A stretch of DNA of 64,000 bases from the NCBI RefSeq assembly GCF_022654015.1, contig NZ_CP073063.1, positions 434,001 to 498,000 of the forward strand, in the 5' to 3' direction. Shown here one piece after another: positions 44,040 through 55,273 of the stretch; position 1 is the first letter of the stretch; each line of letters begins with the position of its first letter. The stretch comes from Brevundimonas diminuta (GTDB lineage: Bacteria > Pseudomonadota > Alphaproteobacteria > Caulobacterales > Caulobacteraceae). The notes under the pieces are model-generated. The model was not told where the DNA came from, searched no databases, and saw only the letters and a program-made list of their open reading frames with translations. The position numbers and the translations under genes are program-made.

Positions 44040-47000
44040 ATGACCACTCCCGCCTTAATGCCTTCGAGCCTGGCCGCCTGGGACGGTCTGGATGCGCACA
44101 AGTTTCGCGATGAGCGTGAGGCCGTCGCCGCAAATCTGGCGCGCATGCCCCTGAATGCGACCGAACGGGCGGATGTGGTCACCGAGGCGACGGCCCTGGT
44201 CGAACATGCCCGCCGCAGCCAGAAAAAACAGGGGGTCGTCGAAAGCTTCCTGCAGCAATTCTCGCTTGGGACCCGCGAAGGTCTGGCCCTGATGTGTCTA
44301 GCCGAAGCTCTGCTGCGCGTGCCGGACGAGGACACCCGCGACCGCTTGATCGCCGAGAAGATCGGCTCGGCCGACTGGGCCGCCCACCTGGGTCAGTCCG
44401 ACAGCCTGTTCGTCAACGCCTCGACCTGGGGCCTGATGCTGACGGGGAAACTGGTGGACGTGAACGACGAGGCCCGCAGCGACCTGCCCGGCTTCCTCAA
44501 GCGGATCGCCGGCCGACTGGGCGAGCCGGTCATTCGCCAGGCGGTGGCCACGGCCGTCAAGATCATGGGCGAGCAGTTCGTCGTCGGCCGCACCATCCAG
44601 GCGGCGCTGAAACGGTCGAACAAGGAAGGCTGGCTGTGCAGCTTCGACATGCTGGGCGAGGGCGCCCGGACGGTGGCCGATGCCGACCGCTATGAGAAGA
44701 TCTACGCCGACGCCATCGAGGCGGTGGGCAAGACGGCCAAGGGTCAGGGTCCGGAGCACGGCCACGGCGTGTCGGTGAAACTGTCGGCCCTGTCGCCCCG
44801 CTATGAGGCGACGCATGAGGATGACGTCTGGGCGACCCTGTATCCCCGCATCCTGCGCCTGGCCCAGATCGCGGCAAAATACGACATCAACTATACGATG
44901 GACGCCGAGGAGGCCGACCGTCTGGCTCTGTCGCTGAAACTGCTGGACCGGCTGGCGCACGAGCCTTCGCTGGGCGGCTGGACGGGCCTGGGTCTGGCGG
45001 TTCAGGCCTATCAGAAGCGCGGCCTGGAGACGATCGAACGCGTCGCCGACCTCGCCCGCCGCTCCGGCCGCCGGCTGATGGTGCGTCTGGTCAAGGGCGC
45101 CTATTGGGACACCGAGATCAAGCGCGCCCAGGTGTTCGGCCGCACCGACTATCCCGTCTACACGACCAAGGCGGCGACCGACCTGAACTATCTGGTCTGC
45201 GCCAAGGCCATGATCGCGGCCGCGCCGGCTATCTATTCCCAGTTCGCGAGCCACAACGCCCATACGCTGGCGGCCGTGCGGCGTATGGCGCGTGATCATG
45301 GCGTCGCGGTCGAGCATCAGCGCCTGCACGGCATGGGCGAGGCGCTATACGACGCCGCGCACGAGGCCTGGGCTGACGAGACTGTCATCGTCCGCGCCTA
45401 TGCCCCCGTCGGCGGGCACGAGGAGCTGCTGCCTTACCTGGTGCGGCGCCTGCTTGAAAACGGCGCCAACTCCTCCTTCGTCCACGCCCTGCTGGACGAG
45501 CGCGTGCCCGCCTCGGCCGTCGCGGCCGATCCCATCTCCCTGGTCGAGCAGGCGCCCGACCGTCACCCCAAGATTCCGGTTCCGAAAGACATGTACGGCG
45601 ATCGTCAGAACTCCCTCGGCCGCGACTATTCGCAAGCCGCCGACCGTGAAGCCCATTCCCGCGCACTGGAGGGGATCGACCGCGCGAAGCTGACGTCCGG
45701 CCCGATCGTGGCTGGCCGCCTGCGCACCGGGATCGACGCCCAGGCCGTGACCAATCCCTTCGACCGCTCGCAGGTGCTGGGCCATGTCTCGGAAGCCGAA
45801 GCGGCTGACATCGGCGCCGCCGTCCAGGCCGCCGCCGAGGCTCAGGTCAAATGGGACCGCCAGGGCGGCGCCAAGCGCGCCATCGTCCTGCGCGCCATGG
45901 CCGATGTGCTGGAGGCTGATCTGGACCGGCTGGTCGCCCTGCTCAGCCGCGAGGCGGGCAAGACCCTGAACGACGGCGTCGCCGAGGTGCGCGAGGCCGC
46001 CGACTTCTGCCGCTACTACGCCCTGTTGGCCGAGCGTGACTTCACCGCCCCGGAAACGCTGAAGGGCCCGACCGGCGAGACCAACCAGCTGTTCCTGCAC
46101 GGACGGGGCGTCTTCGCCTGCATCTCGCCGTGGAACTTCCCCCTGGCCATCTTCACCGGCCAGATCGCCGCTGCCCTCGCCGCCGGCAATGCCGTGCTAG
46201 CCAAGCCCGCGGAGCAGACGCCGCTGATTGCCGCCGAGGCCGTGCGCCTCTACCACAAGGCCGGCCTGAACCCCGACCTGCTGGCCCTGGTCCCCGGGCG
46301 TGGCGAGACGGTCGGCGCGGCCCTGGTCACCCATCCGGGCATCGACGGCGTCGCCTTCACCGGCGGCACCGACACGGCCGCCGCCATCAACCGATCCATC
46401 GCCGCCCGGCCCGGCGCCATCATCCCCTTCATCGCCGAGACCGGCGGCCTGAACGGCATGTTCATCGACACGACGGCGCTGAAGGAACAGGTCATCGACG
46501 ACGTGATCCAGTCGGCCTTCGGCTCCGCTGGTCAGCGCTGCTCGGCCCTTCGCGTCCTCTATGTGCCAAAGGATTCGGCCGACGCCCTGATCGAGGGCCT
46601 GAAGGGCGCTCTGGCTGTCCAGACCGTCGCAGACCCTGCAGATCCCAAGACCGACATCGGCCCCGTTATCGACCCCGAATCCCGTCGCGCCCTGGAAGCC
46701 CACGTCGAGCGCCTGTCGAAGGAAGCCAAAGTCATCGCCCGCGTCGCCCTGCCGATGGGCGCCGAAAAGGGCGACCTGTTCGCCCCAACCATCGCCGAAA
46801 TCCCCACGCCCGACTTCCTCGAACGCGAGGTCTTTGGCCCCATCCTACACATTTACCGCTACGCCCCGTCCGACCTGAAGTCGGTCGCCGGCAAACTCGC
46901 CGCCCGCGGCTACGGCCTGACCCTCGGCGTCCACAGCCGTATCGAAGCCTTCGCCGCCGAAGTCGTTGACCTGGTCCCCGCCGGCAACGTCTACGTCAAC

Positions 47001-47171
47001 CGCTCGATCACTGGCGCAGTGGTCGGCGTCCAGCCGTTCGGCGGCGAGGGGCTGTCAGGCACTGGTCCAAAGGCGGGCGGGCCGAACAGCCTGATCCGCT
47101 ACGCCGCCGAGAAGGCGATCAGCGTGAACATTGCGGCGCAGGGCGGAGATTCGGCGCTGCTGAACCTCTAA
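44040..47171 (+). CDS. putA: Bifunctional proline dehydrogenase / P5C dehydrogenase
   Basis: The product (about 1043 residues from ATG 44040) has a proline dehydrogenase domain (FAD barrel: LSPRYEATH, YDINYTMDAEEADRLALSLKLLDRL, RLVKGAYWDTEIKRAQ, ASHNAHT) and an aldehyde dehydrogenase domain (WNFPLAIFTGQIAAALAAGNAVLAKPAEQT, FIAETGGLNGMF with catalytic Glu, GSAGQRCSALRVL with catalytic Cys). It oxidises proline to glutamate. No N-terminal ribbon-helix-helix is present, so it does not repress itself. An ATG at 43995 is an alternative start. Its last 4 bases overlap the convergent cytidylyltransferase gene. Confidence 0.96.
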   Translation: MTTPALMPSSLAAWDGLDAHKFRDEREAVAANLARMPLNATERADVVTEATALVEHARRSQKKQGVVESFLQQFSLGTREGLALMCLAEALLRVPDEDTRDRLIAEKIGSADWAAHLGQSDSLFVNASTWGLMLTGKLVDVNDEARSDLPGFLKRIAGRLGEPVIRQAVATAVKIMGEQFVVGRTIQAALKRSNKEGWLCSFDMLGEGARTVADADRYEKIYADAIEAVGKTAKGQGPEHGHGVSVKLSALSPRYEATHEDDVWATLYPRILRLAQIAAKYDINYTMDAEEADRLALSLKLLDRLAHEPSLGGWTGLGLAVQAYQKRGLETIERVADLARRSGRRLMVRLVKGAYWDTEIKRAQVFGRTDYPVYTTKAATDLNYLVCAKAMIAAAPAIYSQFASHNAHTLAAVRRMARDHGVAVEHQRLHGMGEALYDAAHEAWADETVIVRAYAPVGGHEELLPYLVRRLLENGANSSFVHALLDERVPASAVAADPISLVEQAPDRHPKIPVPKDMYGDRQNSLGRDYSQAADREAHSRALEGIDRAKLTSGPIVAGRLRTGIDAQAVTNPFDRSQVLGHVSEAEAADIGAAVQAAAEAQVKWDRQGGAKRAIVLRAMADVLEADLDRLVALLSREAGKTLNDGVAEVREAADFCRYYALLAERDFTAPETLKGPTGETNQLFLHGRGVFACISPWNFPLAIFTGQIAAALAAGNAVLAKPAEQTPLIAAEAVRLYHKAGLNPDLLALVPGRGETVGAALVTHPGIDGVAFTGGTDTAAAINRSIAARPGAIIPFIAETGGLNGMFIDTTALKEQVIDDVIQSAFGSAGQRCSALRVLYVPKDSADALIEGLKGALAVQTVADPADPKTDIGPVIDPESRRALEAHVERLSKEAKVIARVALPMGAEKGDLFAPTIAEIPTPDFLEREVFGPILHIYRYAPSDLKSVAGKLAARGYGLTLGVHSRIEAFAAEVVDLVPAGNVYVNRSITGAVVGVQPFGGEGLSGTGPKAGGPNSLIRYAAEKAISVNIAAQGGDSALLNL

Positions 47172-47902
47172 TTCTCAAAACGCAAGCCAGAACGAATTAA
47201 GGAAGCCACCTCTGGTACATATTCGGGCTTCGGGGCAACTTGGCGATCGATCGCTAGCTGTGCAATTTGGAAATCAAACTCGTCATCTATATCCCATGCT
47301 TCCAAGCCATCTAGAGGCCAAAGTTGCATGTCTCCAGAATATAAACAGCTTCCACTATTCTCATACGCACTGACCATCTTTGCTCGGTTTAGGAAAATGA
47401 ATATGAAGTTGATAAATTCGACTGACGTGAGTTCCTGAGTTCTCGGGCTCTTTGATGCGGGCAAAAAATTAAGCGGCTCGCCATTATAGTACGCATGACG
47501 TCGGGTTAGCGTTGATGAAAACAGATTCTGGCCTGTTTTCAAGTATTGCCGTGCAGCGGAATCTATAGATTCACTTTTTAGGAAGGGCGCAGTGGGGTTG
47601 ACGAGCAAAAGATGGTCGGAAGAAGAGTTAAGCGCATAATCATATATTATTTCGTCCGTAGAGGTCGATGAAATGGCAAGGTCTGGCCGCCTGTCGTAAA
47701 CGGCGGCCCCGTATTTCCTTGCGACTTCGGATATGATCGGACTTTCAGTGTTGACACAAAATGACGAGATAGTTTCAGTCCGTTTTAGCGTATTAATTGC
47801 GTGCGCTATCAGTGGCATACCTCCAAGAAGGCGGAGATTCTTTGCAGGGACTCGTAAACTTCCAAGCCTGGCAGGAATGTAACAATCTATAGAGTTGTTC
47901 AT
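47168..47902 (-). CDS. CMP-sugar synthetase-like cytidylyltransferase
   Basis: The 244-residue product has the NeuA/KdsB signature CYIPARLGSLRVPAKNLRLLGGMPLIAHAI, with VNTESPIISEVARKYGAAVYDRRPDLA and LLVNPTAPFL, and DIDDEFDFQIAQLAI near the end. It should attach CMP to a sugar acid (sialic-type, legionaminic-type or Kdo); which one is unknown. AT-rich codons indicate a foreign origin. ATG 47902 is chosen; TTG 47914, which would overlap the previous stop (TTGA), is an alternative. Neither has a clear ribosome site. Confidence 0.85.
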   Translation of the reverse strand: MNNSIDCYIPARLGSLRVPAKNLRLLGGMPLIAHAINTLKRTETISSFCVNTESPIISEVARKYGAAVYDRRPDLAISSTSTDEIIYDYALNSSSDHLLLVNPTAPFLKSESIDSAARQYLKTGQNLFSSTLTRRHAYYNGEPLNFLPASKSPRTQELTSVEFINFIFIFLNRAKMVSAYENSGSCLYSGDMQLWPLDGLEAWDIDDEFDFQIAQLAIDRQVAPKPEYVPEVASLIRSGLRFEN

Positions 47903-47910
47903 CAATATTA

Positions 47911-49503
47911 TCAATTCAGTAGAAGCGAACTTGCGTGTCGAGGAACGGCGCGCGCCGAGCCGTATTTTTCGCAGTTACCAATCGCGTCTGATAAGCATCG
48001 TGTAATTTCATCCATCTCAAATGCAGTAGCTGGGCATGCAGATAATGCATTCGACCAAATTAACTCAGGATCCTGATTGGCGCTAAAAGAGCCTAGTAAA
48101 GGCGAGAAAGGAGCTGCCCAGTAGCGATCAAAAGCTACATATTCTTTAGCAATAATGGTATCAAACGTTTTACTTCTGCTAAACAATATATCTTCCAGAT
48201 AAGAAAAGTATTCAAGTTCAGAGTTGGCCCTGATAACGCACTCGACATGATCGTAGTAGGCACGACCCGCGAGAAGCATTGTCAGGCCCAATGCGGAGAA
48301 TTCAATTCCAGGCGTTCCTCTTACTGTAATGCCGACTGAGCATTTGTTAACTATAGTGCTGGTCGGAATAGGTTGGCGCGAAAACACAATATTTTTGTGT
48401 GTTGAAAATTCATTCTCTAGGCGGTCTATAGATTTCGATAGATCAAATAGACCATCCAATGGGTGAACCTTCACCAACAGATTATAGTCCCCTCGTGCGG
48501 CGGCATGGGCCAACGTTTTTTCAAGCCAATCTAGATGGTCGATGAAGACAGATTCATCTGCGCTGGGCTGGTCAGTGAACGTGTGGGTGAATAGGCAAGC
48601 GGTGGGGAGGTTGGTTGAAAAAGGCCACTCAAAGTGATCGCCTGCATCGGGATGAGTCGTCCAGCGCCAGTTCTTTGAAATCGAGTCGTTTAACGCGTGC
48701 CTTATATCTATACTTGTTCGAGAAATCTCCGAGATATCGCGGTACTCTAGAAAAGCTCTCTCGTCAGCCCGACGTAACAATCCATTTAGCGTTTCCTTAT
48801 TTTCCCTATGCCCCAAGACGTAAATTGGAGTTCTTACGTCGCACCTATAGTATATTCCCTTTCCGCCTTCAGCCAAGCAGTGCTGCATGGCGAGTCCCCA
48901 TGGGGAGTAATCTATGTGACCAGAAACAAATGCCTCAGGAGGTCGGTCACGGAAAATATCTCTTAGCCATCCGCTCAGAGTATCAATCTCTTCGCGTGTG
49001 GAGTTTAGGGCATCGCATTCATAAATTGTGGGCCAAAGGTTCGATCTCATGAAGGTGTCTTGAACTATGCGGCCGATCTGCACGCCATCCTGATCCTGCA
49101 GGTTCTGAAGGTTGCGAATAGTTTCTAGCGAAGCTCGGCCAATTGTATCGCAGCGCGAGCTTGGATCCAGGAGTGGCTCGAAGAACGAACACGCTTCGTA
49201 CTTACTCTGGGCTGGTGCAAAAATAATTTGCTTTACGCCAAAAGACTCAGCGAGTTCAAAGTCAAATTGCTTTGGGTCCAAATACGCCGATCTTTCAACG
49301 ACGCCTGGATTTCCGGCAATACCAATAAGATCGCAACCTGTTATAATTGCCGTAGATCGAGCTATATAAAGTGAGCGAAGAAGATATTCCAGATTGTTAT
49401 GCATGAGGTCCGCATAGACAAACTTCGAAGTTCCGCGTCTAAGGTAAAGTTCCGAGATAGTCTTGTTGGCTTGGATAAATAGACGTCGTCGGTCACTCGT
49501 CAT
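47911..49503 (-). CDS. Capsule-polysaccharide-synthesis-type transferase
   Basis: The 530-residue product has KVHPLDGLFD and a C-terminal GTPGIEFSALGLTMLLAGRAYYD, which resemble the Capsule_synth family (KpsC/KpsS-like, Kdo or similar transferases) and relatives that use CMP- or glycerol-phosphate donors. The N-terminal part (about 1-250) is unclear. It lies next to the CMP-sugar synthetase-like gene, so it may use that product; this is inference. No signal peptide. ATG 49503 is chosen; TTG 49512 is the longer alternative. AT-rich. Confidence 0.68.
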   Translation of the reverse strand: MTSDRRRLFIQANKTISELYLRRGTSKFVYADLMHNNLEYLLRSLYIARSTAIITGCDLIGIAGNPGVVERSAYLDPKQFDFELAESFGVKQIIFAPAQSKYEACSFFEPLLDPSSRCDTIGRASLETIRNLQNLQDQDGVQIGRIVQDTFMRSNLWPTIYECDALNSTREEIDTLSGWLRDIFRDRPPEAFVSGHIDYSPWGLAMQHCLAEGGKGIYYRCDVRTPIYVLGHRENKETLNGLLRRADERAFLEYRDISEISRTSIDIRHALNDSISKNWRWTTHPDAGDHFEWPFSTNLPTACLFTHTFTDQPSADESVFIDHLDWLEKTLAHAAARGDYNLLVKVHPLDGLFDLSKSIDRLENEFSTHKNIVFSRQPIPTSTIVNKCSVGITVRGTPGIEFSALGLTMLLAGRAYYDHVECVIRANSELEYFSYLEDILFSRSKTFDTIIAKEYVAFDRYWAAPFSPLLGSFSANQDPELIWSNALSACPATAFEMDEITRCLSDAIGNCEKYGSARAVPRHASSLLLN

Positions 49504-49553
49504 CGGCACCAAGCCTCTACGTCACTAGTCACCATAATGCCTCACTTTAAGGA

Positions 49554-52554
<3,001 letters not shown>

Positions 52555-52580
52555 GAACGGGGTCTGTCCCTGTGGTGACG

Positions 52581-53738
52581 ATGTCTGAAGCAAAACTTAC
52601 ATTCTTGGGGCCTGTTTCGGGGCAAGCTCTTGGCCAAAAGCGAAAGGGTTGGCGCGAACGCGTTTCATGGCCGTTCGTTGTTGTCGTCGTGTTGCCCACA
52701 TTGGTGGCTGCAATCTACTATGCCTTCATCGCGACGCCTCGTTACGTGTCGGAAGCCCGATTTATCGTTCGCGCCCAAGCCCAGCAAACGCCATCGCCTC
52801 TTGGAGTCGCTCTGCAGGGAGTTGGGCTTGGTGCGGCCCAGACCGATGCCTTTGCTGTCCATGAATACATTAAGTCACGTGACGCCTTGAAAGACCTTCA
52901 GGGTAAATATGATGTTCGAGCCATGCTGAGTAGACCGGGCGTCGATCCATTCTCGCGTCTTCGCCGTCCGTGGGAGGGTGACAGTCGCGAAACTTTCTAT
53001 GAGGGATTTCAGCGGTTCGTGGTTGTCGGCCATGACTCGACAAATGGCATGAGCACGCTGCGCGTCGAGGCCTTCAGTCCGCAAGACGCCACGGCCATCG
53101 CCAACGGTTTGTTGGACGGCGGAGAGAATCTTGTAAACCGCCTGAACCGACGCGCTACAGCAACAGCTGTGGTAGAGGCCGAAGCGGCCGTCAAGGACGC
53201 TCAAGAAGAAGTTGTTCGGGTTCAGGCTGAGCTAACCCGTTTCCGTACTAGCCAACGATTCATCGACCCTGCCAATGTCGCGACCGAAACCTCTGAGTTG
53301 CTCGGTGGCCTTCTTTTGAACCAAGCAGAGCTTTCAGCCGAGAAGCAACAACTCGAGTCGCAAGCCCCCCAAAGTCCCCAGCTCGCTGCACTGAATGCCC
53401 GTCTGCGCGCAATTGAAGGCCAAATCGAAGCGCAGCGTCAACGGATCGCGGGAGCAAACGGTTCTCTGGCGCCTCAGGTGGGTGACTATGAACTTCTTGT
53501 CGGGAGGCGCGAGTTAGCTTCGAGAAACCTAGCCTCCGCAACAGCCACGCTTAATGGCGCGCGGCAGGATGCCCGACGTCAGCAGCTATATTTGGAGCGG
53601 GTTGTAAGTCCTAGCCTCGCCGATAAGCCGACACAGCCGAAGCGACTGCTGGCCATTCTCACCGTCTTTGGGACAATGTTGTTGCTATACGGGGTGGGCT
53701 GGCTGATCTGGACTGGCGTCAAGGAGCATCGCCAGTAA
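52581..53738 (+). CDS. Capsule polysaccharide export inner-membrane protein (KpsE-like)
   Basis: The 385-residue product has an N-terminal membrane helix (WPFVVVVVLPTLVAAIYYAFI), the Wzz-like ATPRYVSEARFIVRA motif, a coiled-coil-rich middle (VVEAEAAVKDAQEEVVRVQAELTRFRTSQ; LRAIEGQIEAQRQR), and a second helix near the C-terminus (LLAILTVFGTMLLLYGVGWLIW). This is the polysaccharide co-polymerase / membrane fusion protein of ABC-dependent capsule export. ATG 52581 is chosen over GTG 52572. No outer-membrane KpsD/Wza partner is seen in the window. Confidence 0.88.
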   Translation: MSEAKLTFLGPVSGQALGQKRKGWRERVSWPFVVVVVLPTLVAAIYYAFIATPRYVSEARFIVRAQAQQTPSPLGVALQGVGLGAAQTDAFAVHEYIKSRDALKDLQGKYDVRAMLSRPGVDPFSRLRRPWEGDSRETFYEGFQRFVVVGHDSTNGMSTLRVEAFSPQDATAIANGLLDGGENLVNRLNRRATATAVVEAEAAVKDAQEEVVRVQAELTRFRTSQRFIDPANVATETSELLGGLLLNQAELSAEKQQLESQAPQSPQLAALNARLRAIEGQIEAQRQRIAGANGSLAPQVGDYELLVGRRELASRNLASATATLNGARQDARRQQLYLERVVSPSLADKPTQPKRLLAILTVFGTMLLLYGVGWLIWTGVKEHRQ

Positions 53739-54415
53739 TGACAATCGAGGCAGGCCAAAAAGTTGGCCTTATGGTCGAACAGTTATCCAAGGTCTATCCC
53801 AGCGGATCGAAACAGGTGTTTTCTGATCTCAGCTTCACGCTGGCACATGAAGAGCGCATTGCTATCCTTGGACGCAATGGTCAGGGAAAATCTACCTTGA
53901 TTAAGATGCTGGGTGGGATTCTCCCGCCGACGTCCGGAAAAATAACATGGTCGATGTCGAGTTCTTGGCCTATAGGATTTGGCGGCGGCTTTCAAGGCAG
54001 CCTCTCTGGCCTGGACAATATTAGATTTCTTTCGCGAATATACAAAAGAAACTTTTCTAACCTTCTAAGTCGCGTAGATGATTTCGCCGAATTGGGCAGC
54101 GCGTTGCGACAACCCGTCAAACACTACTCTTCAGGCATGCGGGCCCGGCTTGCATTTGGTCTTTCGCTTGCAATTGAGTTCGATTGTTACTTGATAGATG
54201 AGTTGGTTGCAGTTGGGGATGCGCGATTTCAGCAGAAATGCCAAGATGAACTTTTTATAAAGCGCGGTAAAAGAGCGTTCATAATGGCGTCGCACGATAT
54301 GAATCTGATCAGTAATCTTTGCGAACGAGCTCTCGTTATTGAAAGTGGCAAGACGAGATTATTTGATGACATTGAAGAGGGCGTGGATGTTTATAAGTGG
54401 CTTCGGGCTGAGTGA
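53738..54415 (+). CDS. Polysaccharide ABC transporter ATP-binding protein (KpsT-like)
   Basis: The 225-residue product has Walker A GRNGQGKST, signature SSGMRARLAFGLSL and Walker B CYLIDELVAVGD, and the D-loop/H region FIMASHDMNLI. It lacks the C-terminal carbohydrate-binding domain of Wzt, as expected for a KpsT type. It drives export with the KpsM-like permease. The ATG overlaps the TAA of the KpsE gene (TAATG). AT-rich in its second half. Confidence 0.93.
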   Translation: MTIEAGQKVGLMVEQLSKVYPSGSKQVFSDLSFTLAHEERIAILGRNGQGKSTLIKMLGGILPPTSGKITWSMSSSWPIGFGGGFQGSLSGLDNIRFLSRIYKRNFSNLLSRVDDFAELGSALRQPVKHYSSGMRARLAFGLSLAIEFDCYLIDELVAVGDARFQQKCQDELFIKRGKRAFIMASHDMNLISNLCERALVIESGKTRLFDDIEEGVDVYKWLRAE

Positions 54416-54430
54416 GACAGTGGGACACTG

Positions 54431-55243
54431 ATGTTGATGGTCGCGAAGGCGCCTGGATGTCTGGTAGTTCCTGGCCTAGCATTAGAGGGTGAGGCTGGCA
54501 GGGCTGCGCTACTCGTGATGGCACGCAAACACGAGGTTCAGCTCTTCTTTCCTGAGTACGAATCCAGCCGCGCAGCTGATGTAATTGTTGTGGGAGATGC
54601 TGCAGTCGGCCTTGCCGCATCGCCAGCATTCCATGTTTTCGCAAGCCCTTCACCAAACGTGATGGAGGGTGCTGACGTTGACACGGTTTCGCGTCTTCTC
54701 TCTACAACTTACGACGGTGTATCGCGGAATCAAAGTGATGTGCTTCCCGACAATCCACCGGGCATGAAAGAAATGCTGCAGGCGATTCAGTCGGAGCGTC
54801 CTACACCGAAGCACCCACTTCTCGCTTTGCTCGCTGGCGGACCCGTGAGGCCTGGCGATTCGGCTCATCTTCCACTTACAATGTTCGCCTTGGATAGGCG
54901 TCATTCTGCGGACGGGCGGGTGCCTGGACGTATCGGGCTGGCGGGGCGAGCGCGGTACCTGCTCTATGGAGCCTATCACTGGCTGCCACGAGGTACGTGG
55001 AGAGCAACTATCATATTTTCGGTAGACCGCGATGCTTCAAATCAGCATTTTCGGATTGAGTGGGGTTCGGTAAAGGACTTTTCTCACCATAACTTCCGCC
55101 CAAGTGACGCGGGGAGATACAGCATCGCAATCGATGCAACTCTCCAAAATGCAGATCAACTCGAGCTCAGACTGATACTGGCAAATAGTAGTCTTTCTGG
55201 GGAAATAGAACTCACAGACGTAATATTACAAAGGTTAAACTGA
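54431..55243 (+). CDS. Unknown protein of the polysaccharide locus with beta-rich C-terminus
   Basis: The 270-residue product is 15 bases downstream of the KpsT-like gene, so probably in the same operon. The first 120 residues contain an alternating strand pattern (VLLVMARKHEVQLFFPEYE, ADVIVVGDAAVG) of Rossmann-like character, with no catalytic motif recognised. Residues ~170-270 are beta-rich, with YGAYHWLPRGTWRATIIFSVD; the phrase YGxYxxLPxG is reminiscent of polysaccharide-associated sandwich domains, but that is a guess. No signal peptide. ATG 54437 is an alternative start. Confidence 0.7.
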   Translation: MLMVAKAPGCLVVPGLALEGEAGRAALLVMARKHEVQLFFPEYESSRAADVIVVGDAAVGLAASPAFHVFASPSPNVMEGADVDTVSRLLSTTYDGVSRNQSDVLPDNPPGMKEMLQAIQSERPTPKHPLLALLAGGPVRPGDSAHLPLTMFALDRRHSADGRVPGRIGLAGRARYLLYGAYHWLPRGTWRATIIFSVDRDASNQHFRIEWGSVKDFSHHNFRPSDAGRYSIAIDATLQNADQLELRLILANSSLSGEIELTDVILQRLN

Positions 55244-55273
55244 TCGTTGGTCGGAAAAGATAATGCGCAGGCG

